Positions 22,419-33,819 of a DNA stretch of 64,000 nt are shown here, piece by piece. How positions within the stretch are numbered: position 1 is the first letter of the stretch; each line of letters starts with the position of its first letter. Made by a program: the position numbers and the translations under genes. This DNA comes from Euborellia annulipes. Lineage: Eukaryota; Arthropoda; Insecta; Dermaptera; Anisolabididae. The notes below the pieces were generated by a model, which saw only the letters and a program-made list of their open reading frames with translations, was not told where the DNA came from and made no database searches. Location: NCBI GenBank assembly GCA_023213315.1, contig JAKCPI010011627.1, forward strand, positions 98,743 through 162,742, written 5' to 3'.

Positions 22419-23040
22419 AATAATATTTTTGTACTCACTTCGTTACTAGCCCATTTTTGTTTATAATTTCTTTCTAAAATTACAAAAACCAATGAGGCTG
22501 TCTAGTTTCTTATCTATTTATAAATTTAGAAAAATCTTAATTCAGAGTTTTAAAAATCTTGTTCCCAGAGAAAAGAAAGAGCTCGTTGGTTAACTTGAGG
22601 GATTTTGCGATCTTTCGAATTAATTTCCTGTGGCCTCGAGCCGATTTTTTTTCTTCCTTCTTTCTCTCTTGTTTCCTCTAATCCGGATGGTCATTTCGTC
22701 TCCGTCCCAAATCTCTTAAATACTCCTACTCCCTATCCCTCTCTTTCTCGTGTTCCTGATCCCTTTTTTCTCCCCCCGACCTCCTACCTACCCTCACTCG
22801 TCACGTTCATGACCCAATTAAAATCCACCAGCATTCCACATAACTATACATTTATTTTGTCCATTTAGTCTATTTATTATCCCAACAAAACTCTATTACA
22901 ATTTGTTAAAACATCACGAGATGAGCAAGAAGAATTATTTGTGAAATAAAAACCTTATAACTTGTTAAATTTTCAATTATAAAAATAATTAAAATCTACT
23001 ATTAATATTTGTTGACTAAGTGAAGAAGCTAGCGCCCAAG
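22419..23040. other. Unclassified sequence
   Basis: Contains a pyrimidine-rich block at about 22650-22800. The 87-codon open frame at 22605-22868 lies in it and has no recognisable domain. Confidence 0.4.
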
Positions 23041-23050
23041 AAGTGAACCC

Positions 23051-23083
23051 AACGTTTCGGCTTTATTAGAATGTCATCCTCAG
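23051..23083 (-). ncRNA. Degenerate hammerhead-like core
   Basis: The minus strand reads CTGAGGA, one extra T, GACATTC..., then GCCGAAACG. Stem II pairing is poor, so it is probably a decayed copy. Confidence 0.3.
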
Positions 23084-23159
23084 TCCATTAAGATGGAAAA
23101 ACATGCTTTATTGATAGCAATTTGTATGTTTTTTTTACTTTTTTGTTAGTGGGTCAAAC

Positions 23160-23189
23160 ATCGCACGGCCCCCCCAAATGACGCCACTG
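23160..23189 (+). mobile_element. hAT-like terminus, orphan
   Basis: A C-rich run followed by AAATGACGCCACTG resembles the right ends of the hAT-like MITEs here. No matching left end or duplication was found upstream. Confidence 0.3.
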
Positions 23190-23631
23190 GTCGCATGTCC
23201 CCAGGGAATGTTCTGGTTTCTGGTTGTATGTGACAATGGTCATCTTAAGTCTTTGGTCTTATGCATCCATTCATTAAAAAAAAAAAAGAAAAAAGTATTC
23301 TAAATAACATTTCAAAAGTATACCAGAATCTGCTTGGTGAAAATAATTCGCTTAACTAACATAAGAACCATGGATGAAGAACGGTCCTAAAAACTAAGAT
23401 TTTGGGAATTTAAAATTAAATTGTATAAAAGAAGAAATTTTTTGATTAAATATTCATTTAAATTTTTTGTCCTGTCTGCTCTACTTTAGTTAAAAAAAAA
23501 TTTTATTACTTTTAGTTCGAAACAAATTGGATAATATAATTCAAAGAATTATGGCACTAGTTGAAACATTCTTAAATTTAATTAAATTCTCAAAGTCTTT
23601 AGTGTAGTCTTGTAATGTCATATAAATATTG

Positions 23632-24252
23632 ATATATATATATATTTGGTAGGTTTATCCTCGGACAATTTTTTAAAGAGGCGTTAAGATGTTTTTTTAA
23701 AAAAATAAAAAAAATATCTTTTTATTTTCTTATTTTCAGAGAATATTTTGTCCCTGTTACGCATTAGTGTGTCAAGCCCCAGCTACCGAGATTTGAGAAA
23801 ATTAACATTAAAGTTTTTTGTTTTCATTAGATTATATATAATTTTTTTGTTAATTGTGCAAGTAACATTAAATATAAATTTTTTTAGGACATATTTCATA
23901 AAAAATACTATTAATTATAGCATTTGAAACAATATTCCGTGCTCAACTCAATTTTTAATATTTTGGCGCTTGACACACAAATGCGTAACAGGGTCAATAT
24001 ATGTGTTGTCATGTGTATTGTTCTTTGTATTGATACTGATTATATCACTAATTTGTATTTTAATTTTATAGTTAAATTTAGCTCTGAAGACGGCATTTCA
24101 TGCCGAAACAAGTGTATATGCGCAAACTTGTAATTCTCTGAAAATAAGAAAATAAAAAATATTTTTATTTATTTTTTTATTTTTTTAAAAAAACATCTTA
24201 ACTCCATCTTAAGAAAATTGTCCCAGGATAAACCTACCTAATATATATATTT
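23632..24252. mobile_element. Foldback element with ~115-bp arms and hammerhead-like core
   Basis: Outer arms (23632-23750 and 24136-24252) are inverted: GGTAGGTTTATCCT, GTTAAGATGTTTTTT and AATAAGAAAATAAAA-type runs. An inner inverted pair, TTACGCATTAGTGTGTCAAG near 23758 and its inverse near 23968, nests inside. The interior 23755-23965 is repeated at 40088-40305. A hammerhead-like core sits at 24084-24109. Confidence 0.75.
24084..24109 (+). ncRNA. Hammerhead-like core
   Basis: CTGAAGA, one extra C, GGCAT, loop TTC, ATGCC, then GAAAC. Stem II is five perfect pairs. The downstream AAGTG does not give a standard cleavage site, and stem I is not obvious. Confidence 0.45.
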
Positions 24253-24320
24253 ATAATAAAATTCTCATCTAATTATTATAGATAAATAAGTAACAAAAGG
24301 TTTTTTATTTTTAGCTTACG

Positions 24321-24351
24321 CGCATTTCGACTTTAACACGTCATCTTCTCT
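24321..24351 (-). ncRNA. Hammerhead-like core, left arm
   Basis: The minus strand reads AGAGAAGA, an altered CTGAAGA box, then T, GAC, a loop, GTC and GAAATGCG. Probably inactive. Confidence 0.3.
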
Positions 24352-24362
24352 GTGTCATAGCT

Positions 24363-24393
24363 CTGAAAATGACGTGTTAACATCGAAATACGC
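24363..24393 (+). ncRNA. Hammerhead-like core, right arm
   Basis: CTGAAAA, T, GACGTGTTAACATC, GAAATACGC. The box has G8 changed to A, which would be expected to abolish activity. Confidence 0.3.
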
Positions 24394-24475
24394 ATAAGCA
24401 AAAAATAAAACAACTTTTGAAACTTGACCTAGTATTATTTATTTATCTATTCTATAATTAGATGAGAATTTAATT

Positions 24476-26990
24476 AAATTGGATAGAAATTCAAATTTCA
24501 CTCTATAATTTTTGATTAAAAACGAGATAGTAAATTTTGATCAATAATTATAAATAGTTAAATTTTACTTATGATCTACTGAGTTTAATAAGCTCCGTGT
24601 TGAGTTTACTAAATTAACAAAATTTTTTTCGTTCTTCTCTCTTGGCTTCCTCTGAAGAAACAAGCTGCATGGACACAGATGATATGATAATTTAGACGAA
24701 ACAAGATGATATTTCTGCATAACATCTTAAAATTAATTAAATTTAATTTAAAACAAGATGAATATAGTGTATAAAATTTTCAACTCAAATGATTTATTTT
24801 TCTTTTTATATTTTAATGAATTTTTAAGCTTAGACTATCCCATTTCTTTTCATAAAGCTAATATCAAATTTCAAAAATATGAATATTATTCGCAATCGTA
24901 AAATACTTATTAGACGAGAGGGCCATAAACAAAGGGCAAAAGAGAGAGAGAGAGAGGGAAACCAAGTCCCGAATATTAGAAAACTAGGTTAGGGTTGGAT
25001 GGAATAGTAGGAGTGATTAAATGGCGACTTTGGCAAACTCATCAACCCTCTCCCAATCTCCCTTCTCCCACCCTAAACCTTTGAAACCATCATCGTTTAC
25101 TTTCATTGAAAATTTTGTTGCTCAACTCGCCAAAATACCCACCACCACCACCAGACAGCTACCCCATCCTTCTCCATTCTCATCCCAAATTCTTCGTATA
25201 TCCGGATAGAGACTGTATATCAGTTCGAAACCGCTATAAATCTTCATCGATATATAACAGAGTTTATATTTCATTACTCTTGATATTGCCTACTATAATT
25301 CACGAAATTTAAACATTTCATTTATGACTGTATATACACCCCACCCCTGGAATTGTTCAGAAAGCTACCAAAATATATAATCTAAAATTTACTTTTATAT
25401 TTTATATTTTCAGGAGGGTGTGGGCAATATATCCGTGTCCCTCTAACGTCTAAAATAATTTCCAAAGAAACAATATTAATAATTTCAATTTCAATAATTA
25501 ACAATGAAATATGAAAAAAAAATATCTAATTTCCGTCAAACCATATTTATTTACTATCTTGTTATTAGAAATTATATTTAAAAAGTAGGCTATTCATTTG
25601 AATAAGAGAAGGGGGCGGTGGGTAAATACAAATAAAATGGTAGGGCAAAAGAGTTTGCCTGATTATTTATAATTTAATAGAAAGGGGGAAGTATTATTAA
25701 TAAATTTGTTAATAGTGAAAAGGTTTTTTTGGTGCATCAACTTTATGGGGATCTGCATAAAAAATCAGTGTAACTTGAATATACCTGGTTTGTTTGCTTA
25801 TATCTCTGAAACCATTCATCAGATAAGGTGAAGTTTGACAAATTTATAGGCCTAGATGATCATAAGTTGAAAGGAATCGTGAATCGGTCAGTAGGGAGCT
25901 GTATAAATGAGCAGTAAATCTTTTCTCAGATCCAAATATTTTGGAACTCAGCCATAAATGTTTTAAACCTTCACAATAATCATTTGAATAGAAAATAATT
26001 TATTCTCAAATATTTTTTTGAGAAACTGCTTAAGATTCAAAGATCTTTGATGACCAGTAGTCACATGAAACCAGGAAGATCTTGGGAAAAATATATGACA
26101 TTTGTTTTTAAAAATATAACCCCAAAATAATATAAAAAAATTAGGCAACAATGTTGCAAAACACACCCCCGGACTTCTTAAACATAGTTAATTCATCTTC
26201 CGAAAGTAGGTCGTTGTATAAACTTAGCTCTGATGCAACTTCGTTGGATATTTTTTAAAATATAAAATTAGAATTTCTAGGAATTATGATGTTTGCATAC
26301 TCGAGAAAACGTATTTCTGACAACTCAATTTCACGAATGCATTACTTCCTCTTATTAAAGGAGAGAAAATAAAATAAAAAATCATCACATTCTTTATCAC
26401 GATCCATAAGGAAATAATTAGAAAATATGAATAAAATTTTATGAACATGTGCTGACAAAAAAATACATTTTTCAAAAGTCTTCTTGGTCCGAACAGATGA
26501 TAATATGAGAAGATTGTCGATTTGACTTCCCCCCCCCCCCCCGTTCAGAACCAACCGCTTGTGCTTTTCCTATCTCAAAGAAAAGACACCATAAATTATA
26601 ATGTCTTTTCTCGTTGGAATGGAATAAAAAAAACGAATAAATTGTTTTTTAAAAGAAAATTCTCTTTTGATACAGACACGAACAGAACAATTAAATTGAA
26701 ATTATATTCCTCTATCTAAATATATCGATATGATTATTTACCGATTTGTTTTGTATAATGCAGAAGAAAGAAAGTCTGACAGCACTTTTTACTTTTTTTT
26801 TTTAATAAAAAGAAATCATAATTGTTTCTCACAAAGTATTTGTATTTTATCATTTACGATAATCCATTACAGATCGATTCTTCTTTCTCGATCCACAAAT
26901 TTTACTAGAGAATATCGGATTAGCATGAATGAATGATGATCTTTTAGAGTAAAACCGAAGAATAATATCACATTTATTATATTTATAGAA
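24476..26990. other. AT-rich sequence, no gene supported
   Basis: Contains an (AG)n tract at about 24941-24957, a poly-C run near 26528-26543 and several short open frames (for example 25021-25209). None shows a domain, splice framing or conserved composition. 25740-25980 is less repetitive, with no repeat match in the window. Confidence 0.4.
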
Positions 26991-27236
26991 CAGTATTTTT
27001 CAAACTATGTAAGGGGTGGCGCGAGATATTTAGGAAAAAAAAAATAATAATAAAGAGGCGTAAAAAAACAAAGGAAAAATTTTTGGCAGGGCGGTAAAGG
27101 GGAAAAAATTTTTTGGCAGGGCGTCAAAATTTTCGTTTCCCTAAAAAAAAAGAAAATTATTTTCGTTTTGCTAGGGGGAAAAAAGGAAGGGTGCCCCTTG
27201 TGTGTAATGTTATTCCCAACGCACCTTTGTGGTGCC

Positions 27237-27348
27237 TTGAGGTGGATCCACACTTGTAAATATTTTCGCCGAACGCGTTAGACGAAAATATTTTCGCCGT
27301 AAATCACAAGTGTAGACCTGTGCGGCACATATATTGTGTCGTTTTCGT
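27237..27348 (+). repeat. Partial copy of the 27349-27544 palindrome arm
   Basis: GAGGTGGATCCACACTTGTA, GCCGAACGCGTT and TGTAGACCTGTGCGGCACAT match the adjacent palindrome's left arm and spacer in direct orientation, so the unit is duplicated in tandem. Confidence 0.7.
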
Positions 27349-27544
27349 TTTTGAAGTCTAAAGGTGGATCCACACTTGTAAATATTTTCGCTGAACGCGT
27401 TCGCCGTAAATTAACAAGTGTAGACCTGTACGGCACATATATTGTGTCGTTTCCGTGTGCAACACAGGTCTACACTTGTTAATTTACGGCAAACGCGTTC
27501 GGCGAAAATATTTACAAGTGTGGATCCACCTTTAGACTTCAAAA
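27349..27544. mobile_element. Long palindrome (foldback MITE)
   Basis: Arms of about 81 bp (27349-27429 and 27464-27544) are near-perfect inverted copies, starting TTTTGAAGTCTAAAGGTGG and containing GAACGCGTT. The spacer is about 34 nt. TA dinucleotides adjoin AAAGGTGGATCC, compatible with a TA-targeting MITE, but the symmetry runs beyond them. Confidence 0.75.
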
Positions 27545-29029
27545 GGTTGGGAAACATTGCACTAGAGTCTCGCGATCAAGTTTCAATTGTGTCGCAGAAA
27601 TATCCTGTTATAATTGTCTCCTAATAAATTATAATTTATTTTTAAAAAAATAGATATTAAATTCAGTCGTCCCGTATAAAAAACTTTGTTCTCTACATCA
27701 GTCCCACCCATCACATTAAAAATGTATGTTTTTCTTTAACCTTCGATCTAACAGGCACACCACAACAAATTTGCTTCATTTTCCAGTCCCTTCGCGGCTT
27801 TGTGATCTGGCGCTACTAGTAGATGATTATTTTTTACGTCCTCTATTCGACTTTACCAATGAGTTTGTAAATGACCTAGCTACAAAGTGTTGTTCAACTT
27901 TTGATCAGATAAACTCATTGCGCCCGATCTTGTAGGTATTCGATTTATAATATATTTTTTTCTGAAAAAACTTCAACACTTTTTTTTTATGGAAACCTAT
28001 ACATTGATGTTTAACATCGGTCAAGTGAACTTATTTGCCGCACTAAAGACCTTAAATTGATTTTAAACGTAATTTGTCCAAATGAGAGAGTTGATAGTTA
28101 TTCCCCGAAATTTATGTAGATTTTTTCCCCTCAAAAAATAAGAATTTTTAATTACTAAAAAAATCAATCACGACAAATGCCAAAAATACCTAAACAATTT
28201 GCTCTGATGAACGTCACTCAAATTATTCAGTTATCATCGATTTTCATATAAAATTATTCTATAATAAAATATTATTTATTTAAAGAATTTTATTCGGTAC
28301 ACCATTACAACAAAATAATCAAATAATAATTAATAATAATAAAAATTCTAACTTACTGTTTTTAAAGGTTCTTTTTATTGAAATGACATAGAAAACACAT
28401 CGTCCACTTTCTAGCTACACTGACATTTATCTTTATTTATTTTTAAACATCTTCTGTTTGAAACAACAATCATTTAATGGAAAATCCCATTTGTAAAAAT
28501 TTAAAGAATGAAATAAAAAATAAAAAAGAATTCCGGTGAAAAAACTCCTATTTTATGATTTTTTATATTTAAAAAGGCCAAGCGGTGACCACACCACAAT
28601 TTTTCAATGTCACCTATCTACTACTTTATCAGATTATTCAGTTTTTTTTTTTATGTTTTGACTATAAAACCTTTTAAGTTTATATCATTCAAAAAATTAA
28701 AAAGAAAATTTGTGGAAGGTGAAAAATTTTTCCTTGCCAAAGAATGACTTGTCTCAAATATTGCAAAACTCAAAATTAAAAATCAAACGTCTTCTTGATA
28801 TTAAAATTTTAAAATTATTAAAAACAAAAATATTTAAAAAAAAATATCCCTTTTTTATTTTATTTAATATTCTCAACGGATTTGCTACAAAAAACACCAT
28901 CGGCCTATATAAAATTTCAAAGAAAAACACAAGAATGTCCCTTTCAAATTTGTGAAATATCAAGAGCCACTCAAAAGACGTCCATTCACTCCGATTACTA
29001 ATTACTATTAAATTAATACAATATTAAAT
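27545..29029. other. AT-rich sequence, no gene supported
   Basis: The open frame at 27726-27935 and the overlapping opposite frames at 28710-28963 have no recognisable domain. Confidence 0.4.
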
Positions 29030-29480
29030 CTCTATATATATAAATGAAATGGAAAAAACGTATGTATGTATATATTCTATAGAAATCAACAATTTTCAAT
29101 AAATCTATTTGAAATTTAAGTACACATATAGCACATGGTCTGGGAGTAACGTACGAATAATCTGAATCTCTTAAATATTTTGGAAAATTAATTATAATCA
29201 AATTTCTTCGATATGGAAACACAAATCTACAATTTGGCTTGGGAATTTTAGAGCGTCCTTTGTGCTCTGAGAGTCAGCTTTCCAGGTATACGACTAGGGC
29301 TGTGGGAGGAGCTACGCAACGAGTTGAGAGCACGTATTGTACTTTGCAACTAACCTAAACATATTCAGCTCTCTCTCGCTGTTTAATAAATCAGATATTT
29401 ATAAATAATTTTTTTTTTTTTAATTTTGCATTGGCAACAAGAAATATCCTAAATTGACACCAAACTTGCCCACATAAGGC
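29030..29480 (+). repeat. R8 dispersed repeat, copy 1
   Basis: About 450 bp matching 49215-49690 in inverse orientation. Landmarks are TATATAAATGAAATGG, a GTATGTATGTATAT tract, TTGGAAAATTAATTATAATC and GCAACAAGAAATATCC. No coding sequence. Confidence 0.75.
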
Positions 29481-31169
29481 CCTGGACTTCGATACTCCGG
29501 CATACAGGCTAATCCGGCTTTTTGAAAGGGGATTTTGCAGCAAAAAGATGTAATTTAAGAAAAAAGTATCATTACAGATTTTTTATGCATTATATAGTAT
29601 TATGTATACATTTTATAGGTTTTGGGTAATCTGGCATTTTAAGAATCGTCGGGCCTGTTTAGGCCTTGTTAGCAAGACTATTTAAATAAATTTCAATAGA
29701 CTCAGGAAACCAAGTAGAGAAAATAACATATTGTAGAATTACTTTAGCATGAAATCAATATTTGACATGATTTGGAAAAAAAAATTTGTATTATTTTAAT
29801 GAGTTAATTTCTGACTATGAGCACACCTTCCTTTCGAAAGATCGATACTGATTTAGTTGTTTTTATTTTTTCCGTTTTGGCTGGAGATTCTTATTAATAA
29901 GTATGTACAATCATTATTTGTGTTTGCATTATTGATAAACTGTTTTTTTATTTCGATTTGTATTAATAAACTAAAGTGTCATATATATACAAATTTGTAT
30001 CTGTAAATAATTTATGTATGATAAACGCTCAATCTAAAATTGAAATTAATTAATAATTTGCACCGATGATGAGACAATTAAACTTGATCCGAAACATCTC
30101 CATATGTATTAGAATTCTGATTTAGCTAGCTTCTCCGAATAGATTATAAATTGATTATGTGTTATTGATATATTAAGAGCTAATTACAAAGAAAAAAGGG
30201 TGTTGGCGTTTTTGCAATGAGCTGGTCCTTAAGATAGAGCCTATTTAAGAGTGGTTGGCTCACGTCTCGCTAAGGAGATCGAATCCTCTCCATAGGTCAA
30301 TAATAAGCACCCTAAAGTGACTGGCTTTGGCAAATAAAAGAAAACCTCCACTCACGTAATTCATTTCTCGGCTACGAAAACAGTTTCTTCGCTGACGGTC
30401 TGAGATTTGCTGAACTACTGATGAAGATGCGAGTCAAAAACAAAAACAAACCATCTAATTAAGTCTTGAATGACAAGATCCTTCCGAGGAAATTAATTTA
30501 CACTTAATAAAAATGAGCATTCGTCTCACCGCCCGACTTGAAACCCTTGGGGCCTCCTCGATTTATTAACTCACCATAAAGACAAGGTGCTCTATTCAAA
30601 AGCAATAACTTTATGGCGAATTAATAGTATGGACCACATCTCTAATCTGTTATCTCATTTATCATCGGTTTTTAAAAAAATTTAACATTCACTTCATATA
30701 TTTAATGGAAAAAGTATTTAAAACTGGTACCGATACCCATCCCACTCGCAAGATTGTTTATTAAACAATAAAAAATACAAATAATAGTGAATAAAAAATT
30801 AATGGTTTTAAAATGACAAAAGAAAAAAAAAAGATTTTCGTTTGTTTATACATAGGGTATATAGTCTATCTTATAAGAACGTGACCTGTAAATATTTTTT
30901 ATCCCTTTTGGACAAGTATGTAAATAGAACTCTTTCTCCGCGACGACGCTTCATATAATAGAAATACGAATTGAAGTGTTGAATGAAAATGATTTGTTTA
31001 ATCATTAATGCTATTTATGTAAGCAAAACGAGAAAAAAGAGAGAGAGAAAATTTAAACTAAGGAAAAGGGCATTAAATTTTGGAAGGACTCTTCGATTTC
31101 CAAAACTTTTAAAAATATGCTTAAATATGATATTATACCAGATAAACAATTTGTAGAAATTAGTAGAAA
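29481..31169. other. Unclassified sequence with a hammerhead-like trace
   Basis: A degenerate CCGATGATG...CCGAAACA pattern lies at 30063-30095. A T-arm-like GGAGATCGAATCCTCTCC is near 30274. The stretch 30500-30660 is relatively GC-rich and non-repetitive. No open frame of note. Confidence 0.35.
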
Positions 31170-31581
31170 TTATATCGAATAGGAATTCCTATGTATACAT
31201 TTTGCTGGTTGAAAATGTCCTTGTGGTGTCACATAATGAATCACCGTTTGTTCAGCAATGAATTGATGTGGAGGAACTACTTGAGCAATAATGGCGCATA
31301 TTAAGAAGAGTCTTTGTGAGGAAGCGAAGGAGGTGCTGCTGCCAAAACAGGTGCCGAATCACCTGCTGGACTGCCATGTGCCTTATATACCAGCTACTGG
31401 AGGAGGAAGAGCTGGTGGATAACGGCTGTTGATGAGGTTGAGAGTAGCCACTTTGCTGAGGAGGATGTTGTTGTTGCTACTGTTGTGACGACTGAGAAGC
31501 TGGTGTTTGTAATTGAGGATCAGGCAAAAGACGTTGCCGAATTGATGAATATAGTTAGGGTCGACTTCCACCACATCCATC
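31170..31581 (-). pseudogene. Decayed coding remnant, Gln/Pro-rich, interrupted by a hAT-type element
   Basis: Read on the minus strand, successive blocks look coding but in different frames: MDVVEVDPNYIHQF, then PDPQLQTPASQSSQQ followed by a TAG where Gln would fit and QQQHPPQQSGYSQPHQQP, then PALPPPVAGI, then AHGSPAGDSAPVL. The last block has HQFIAEQTVIHYVTPQ and stops at 31170-31172. At least three frameshifts and one stop break it. An acceptor-like CTTAG lies just upstream, on the far side of the 31582-33811 insertion. The low-complexity composition suggests a regulatory protein, but the gene is not recognised. Confidence 0.45.
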
Positions 31582-33811
31582 CAGTGGCGTACCGAGGGGG
31601 GGGGGCGGGGGGGCGGTCCGCCCCAGGCCCCGAGCCAGCATAGGCCCCCATATATTTATAAAAAAAAAAATTTAATGAAAATTTCTCTTTTTGAGGCCCC
31701 GGGGCCCTCAGGGCTCAAGTGAAAAACGAAAAATTTAGTTAAAAAATCAAAATTTAATGAAAATTTCTCTTTGAGAGGCCCCGGGGCCCTCAGGGCTCAA
31801 GTAAAAAACGAAAAATTTAGTTAAAAAATCAAAATTTAATGAAAATTTCTCTTTGAGAGGCCCCGGGGCCCTCAGGGCTCAAGTAAAAAACGAAAAATTT
31901 AGTTAAAAAATCAAAATTTGATGAAAATTTCTCTTTGAGAGGCCCCGGGGCCCTCAGGGCTCAAGTAAAAAACGAAAAATTTAGTTAAAAAATCAAAATT
32001 TAATGAAAATTTCTCTTTGAGAGGCCCCGGGGCCCTCAGGGCTCAAGTAAAAAACGAAAAATTTAGTTAAAAAATCAAAATTTAATGAAAATTTCTCTTT
32101 GAGAGGCCCCGGGGCCCTCAGGGCTCAAGTAAAAAACGAAATATTTAGTTAAAAAATCAAAATTTAATGAAAATTTCTCTTTGAGAGGCCCCGGGGCCCT
32201 CAGGGCTCAAGTGAAAAACGAAAAATTTAGTTAAAAAATCAAAATTTAATGAAAATTTCTCTTTGAGAGGCCCCGGGGCCCTCAGGGCTCAAGTAAAAAA
32301 CGAAAAATTTAGTTAAAAAATCAAAATTTAATGAAAATTTCTCTTTGAGAGGCCCCGGGGCCCTCAGGGCTCAAGTAAAAAACGAAAAATTTAGTTAAAA
32401 AATCAAAATTTAATGAAAATTTCTCTTTGAGAGGCCCCGGGGCCCTCAGGGCTCAAGTAAAAAACGAAAAATTTAGTTAAAAAATCAAAATTTAATGAAA
32501 ATTTCTCTTTGAGAGGCCCCGGGGCCCTCAGGGCTCAAGTAAAAAACGAAAAATTTAGTTAAAAAATCAAAATTTAATGAAAATTTCTCTTTGAGAGGCC
32601 CCGGGGCCCTCAGGGCTCAAGTAAAAAACGAAAAATTTAGTTAAAAAAATCAAAATTTAATGAAAATTTCTCTTTGAGAGGCCCCGGGGCCCTCAGGGCT
32701 CAAGTAAAAAACGAAAAATTTAGTTAAAAAATCAAAATTTAATGAAAATTTCTCTTTGAGAGGCCCCGGGGCCCTCAGGGCTCAAGTAAAAAACGAAAAA
32801 TTTAGTTAAAAAATCAAAATTTAATGAAAATTTCTCTTTGAGAGGCCCCGGGGCCCTCAGGGCTCAAGTAAAAAACGAAAAATTTAGTTAAAAAATCAAA
32901 ATTTAATGAAAATTTCTCTTTGAGAGGCCCCGGGGCCCTCAGGGCTCAAGTAAAAAACGAAAAATTTAGTTAAAAAATCAAAATTTAATGAAAATTTCTC
33001 TTTGAGAGGCCCCGGGGCCCTCAGGGCTCAAGTAAAAAACGAAAAATTTAGTTAAAAAATCAAAATTTAATGAAAATTTCTCTTTGAGAGGCCCCGGGGC
33101 CCTCAGGGCTCAAGTAAAAAACGAAAAATTTAGTTAAAAAAATCAAAATTTAATGAAAATTTCTCTTTGAGAGGCCCCGGGGCCCTCAGGGCTCAAGTAA
33201 AAAACGAAAAATTTAGTTAAAAAATCAAAATTTAATGAAAATTTCTCTTTGAGAGGCCCCGGGGCCCTCAGGGCTCAAGTAAAAAACGAAATATTTAGTT
33301 AAAAAATCAAAATTCAATGAAAATTTCTCTTTGAGAGGCCCCGGGGCCCTCAGGGCTCAAGTAAAAAACGAAATATTTAGTTAAAAAATCAAAATTCAAT
33401 GAAAATTTCTCTTTGAGAGGCCCCGGGGCCCTCAGGGCTCAAGTAAAAAACGAAAAATTTAGTTAAAAAATCAAAATTTAATGAAAATTTCTCTTTGAGA
33501 GGCCCCGGGGCCCTCAGGGCTCAAATAAAAAACGAAAAATTTAGTTAAAAAATCAAAATTCAATGAAAATTTCTCTTTGAGAGGCCCCGGGGCCCTCAGG
33601 GCTCAAGTAAAAACAAAATTTAATTAAAATTTCTCTTCGAGAGGCCCCGGGACCCTTGGGGTTCAGGGATATACGGTATTTTAAAAATATTTTTATGTAT
33701 GGAGGAGAGGGATATTTAAAGATGAGCACCCCCCAAAAAAAAAAAAAATTCAATATAAGGCCCCCTCTTCTAGTGCCGCCCCAGGCCCCCAACTGCCTCG
33801 GTACGCCTCTG
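31582..33811. mobile_element. hAT-type non-autonomous element carrying a tandem array
   Basis: The ends CAGTGGCGTACCGAGG and CCTCGGTACGCCTCTG are inverted. CATCCATC flanks both sides exactly (31574-31581 and 33812-33819), an 8-bp target duplication. The 2230 bp interior is almost wholly an 82 bp tandem repeat. There is no transposase. The TSD, ends and disrupted remnant together show a genuine insertion. Confidence 0.9.
31660..33660 (+). repeat. Tandem array, 82 bp unit, about 24 copies plus a degenerate last one
   Basis: Each unit has TTTAATGAAAATTTCTCTTT, GAGAGGCCCCGGGGCCC, TCAGGGCTCAAG and AAAACGAAAAATTTAGTT. A 12-bp palindrome, GGCCCCGGGGCC, is centred in every unit. Units are nearly identical, with a few shared variants: CGAAATATTT near 32138, 33290 and 33371; an extra A near 32643 and 33135; AAATTCAATG in several late units. 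The units at both edges are the most diverged. Confidence 0.95.
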
Positions 33812-33819
33812 CATCCATC

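Larger units (their letters stand above)
24258..24475. mobile_element. Palindromic element with paired hammerhead-like cores
   Basis: Arms 24258-24350 and 24363-24475 are inverted (AATTCTCATCTAATTA, AGATAAATAAGTA, AAAAGGTTTTTTATTTTTAG). The left arm carries a hammerhead-like core on the minus strand and the right arm one on the plus strand, so the two face away from a ~12-nt centre. It starts six bases after the preceding foldback element. Confidence 0.7.

Noticed and set aside
25021..25209. Protein-coding first exon starting ATGGCGACTTTGGC
   Set aside because: The frame has no domain, and the residue mix is Ser/Pro/Thr low-complexity. No donor site is convincing.
27000..27560. Single hAT element spanning the 27.3 kb palindrome
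   Set aside because: CAGTATTTTTCAAACT near 26993 and GGTTGGGAAACATTG near 27545 look like hAT-type ends, but no 8-bp duplication was found.
30400..30440. Hammerhead-like CTGATGAAGATGCGAG
   Set aside because: No GAAA box at the right spacing and no stem II pairing.
31660..33660. CRISPR array
   Set aside because: The 82 bp units are contiguous and nearly identical throughout, with no variable spacers, and the array lies inside a eukaryotic hAT-type element.
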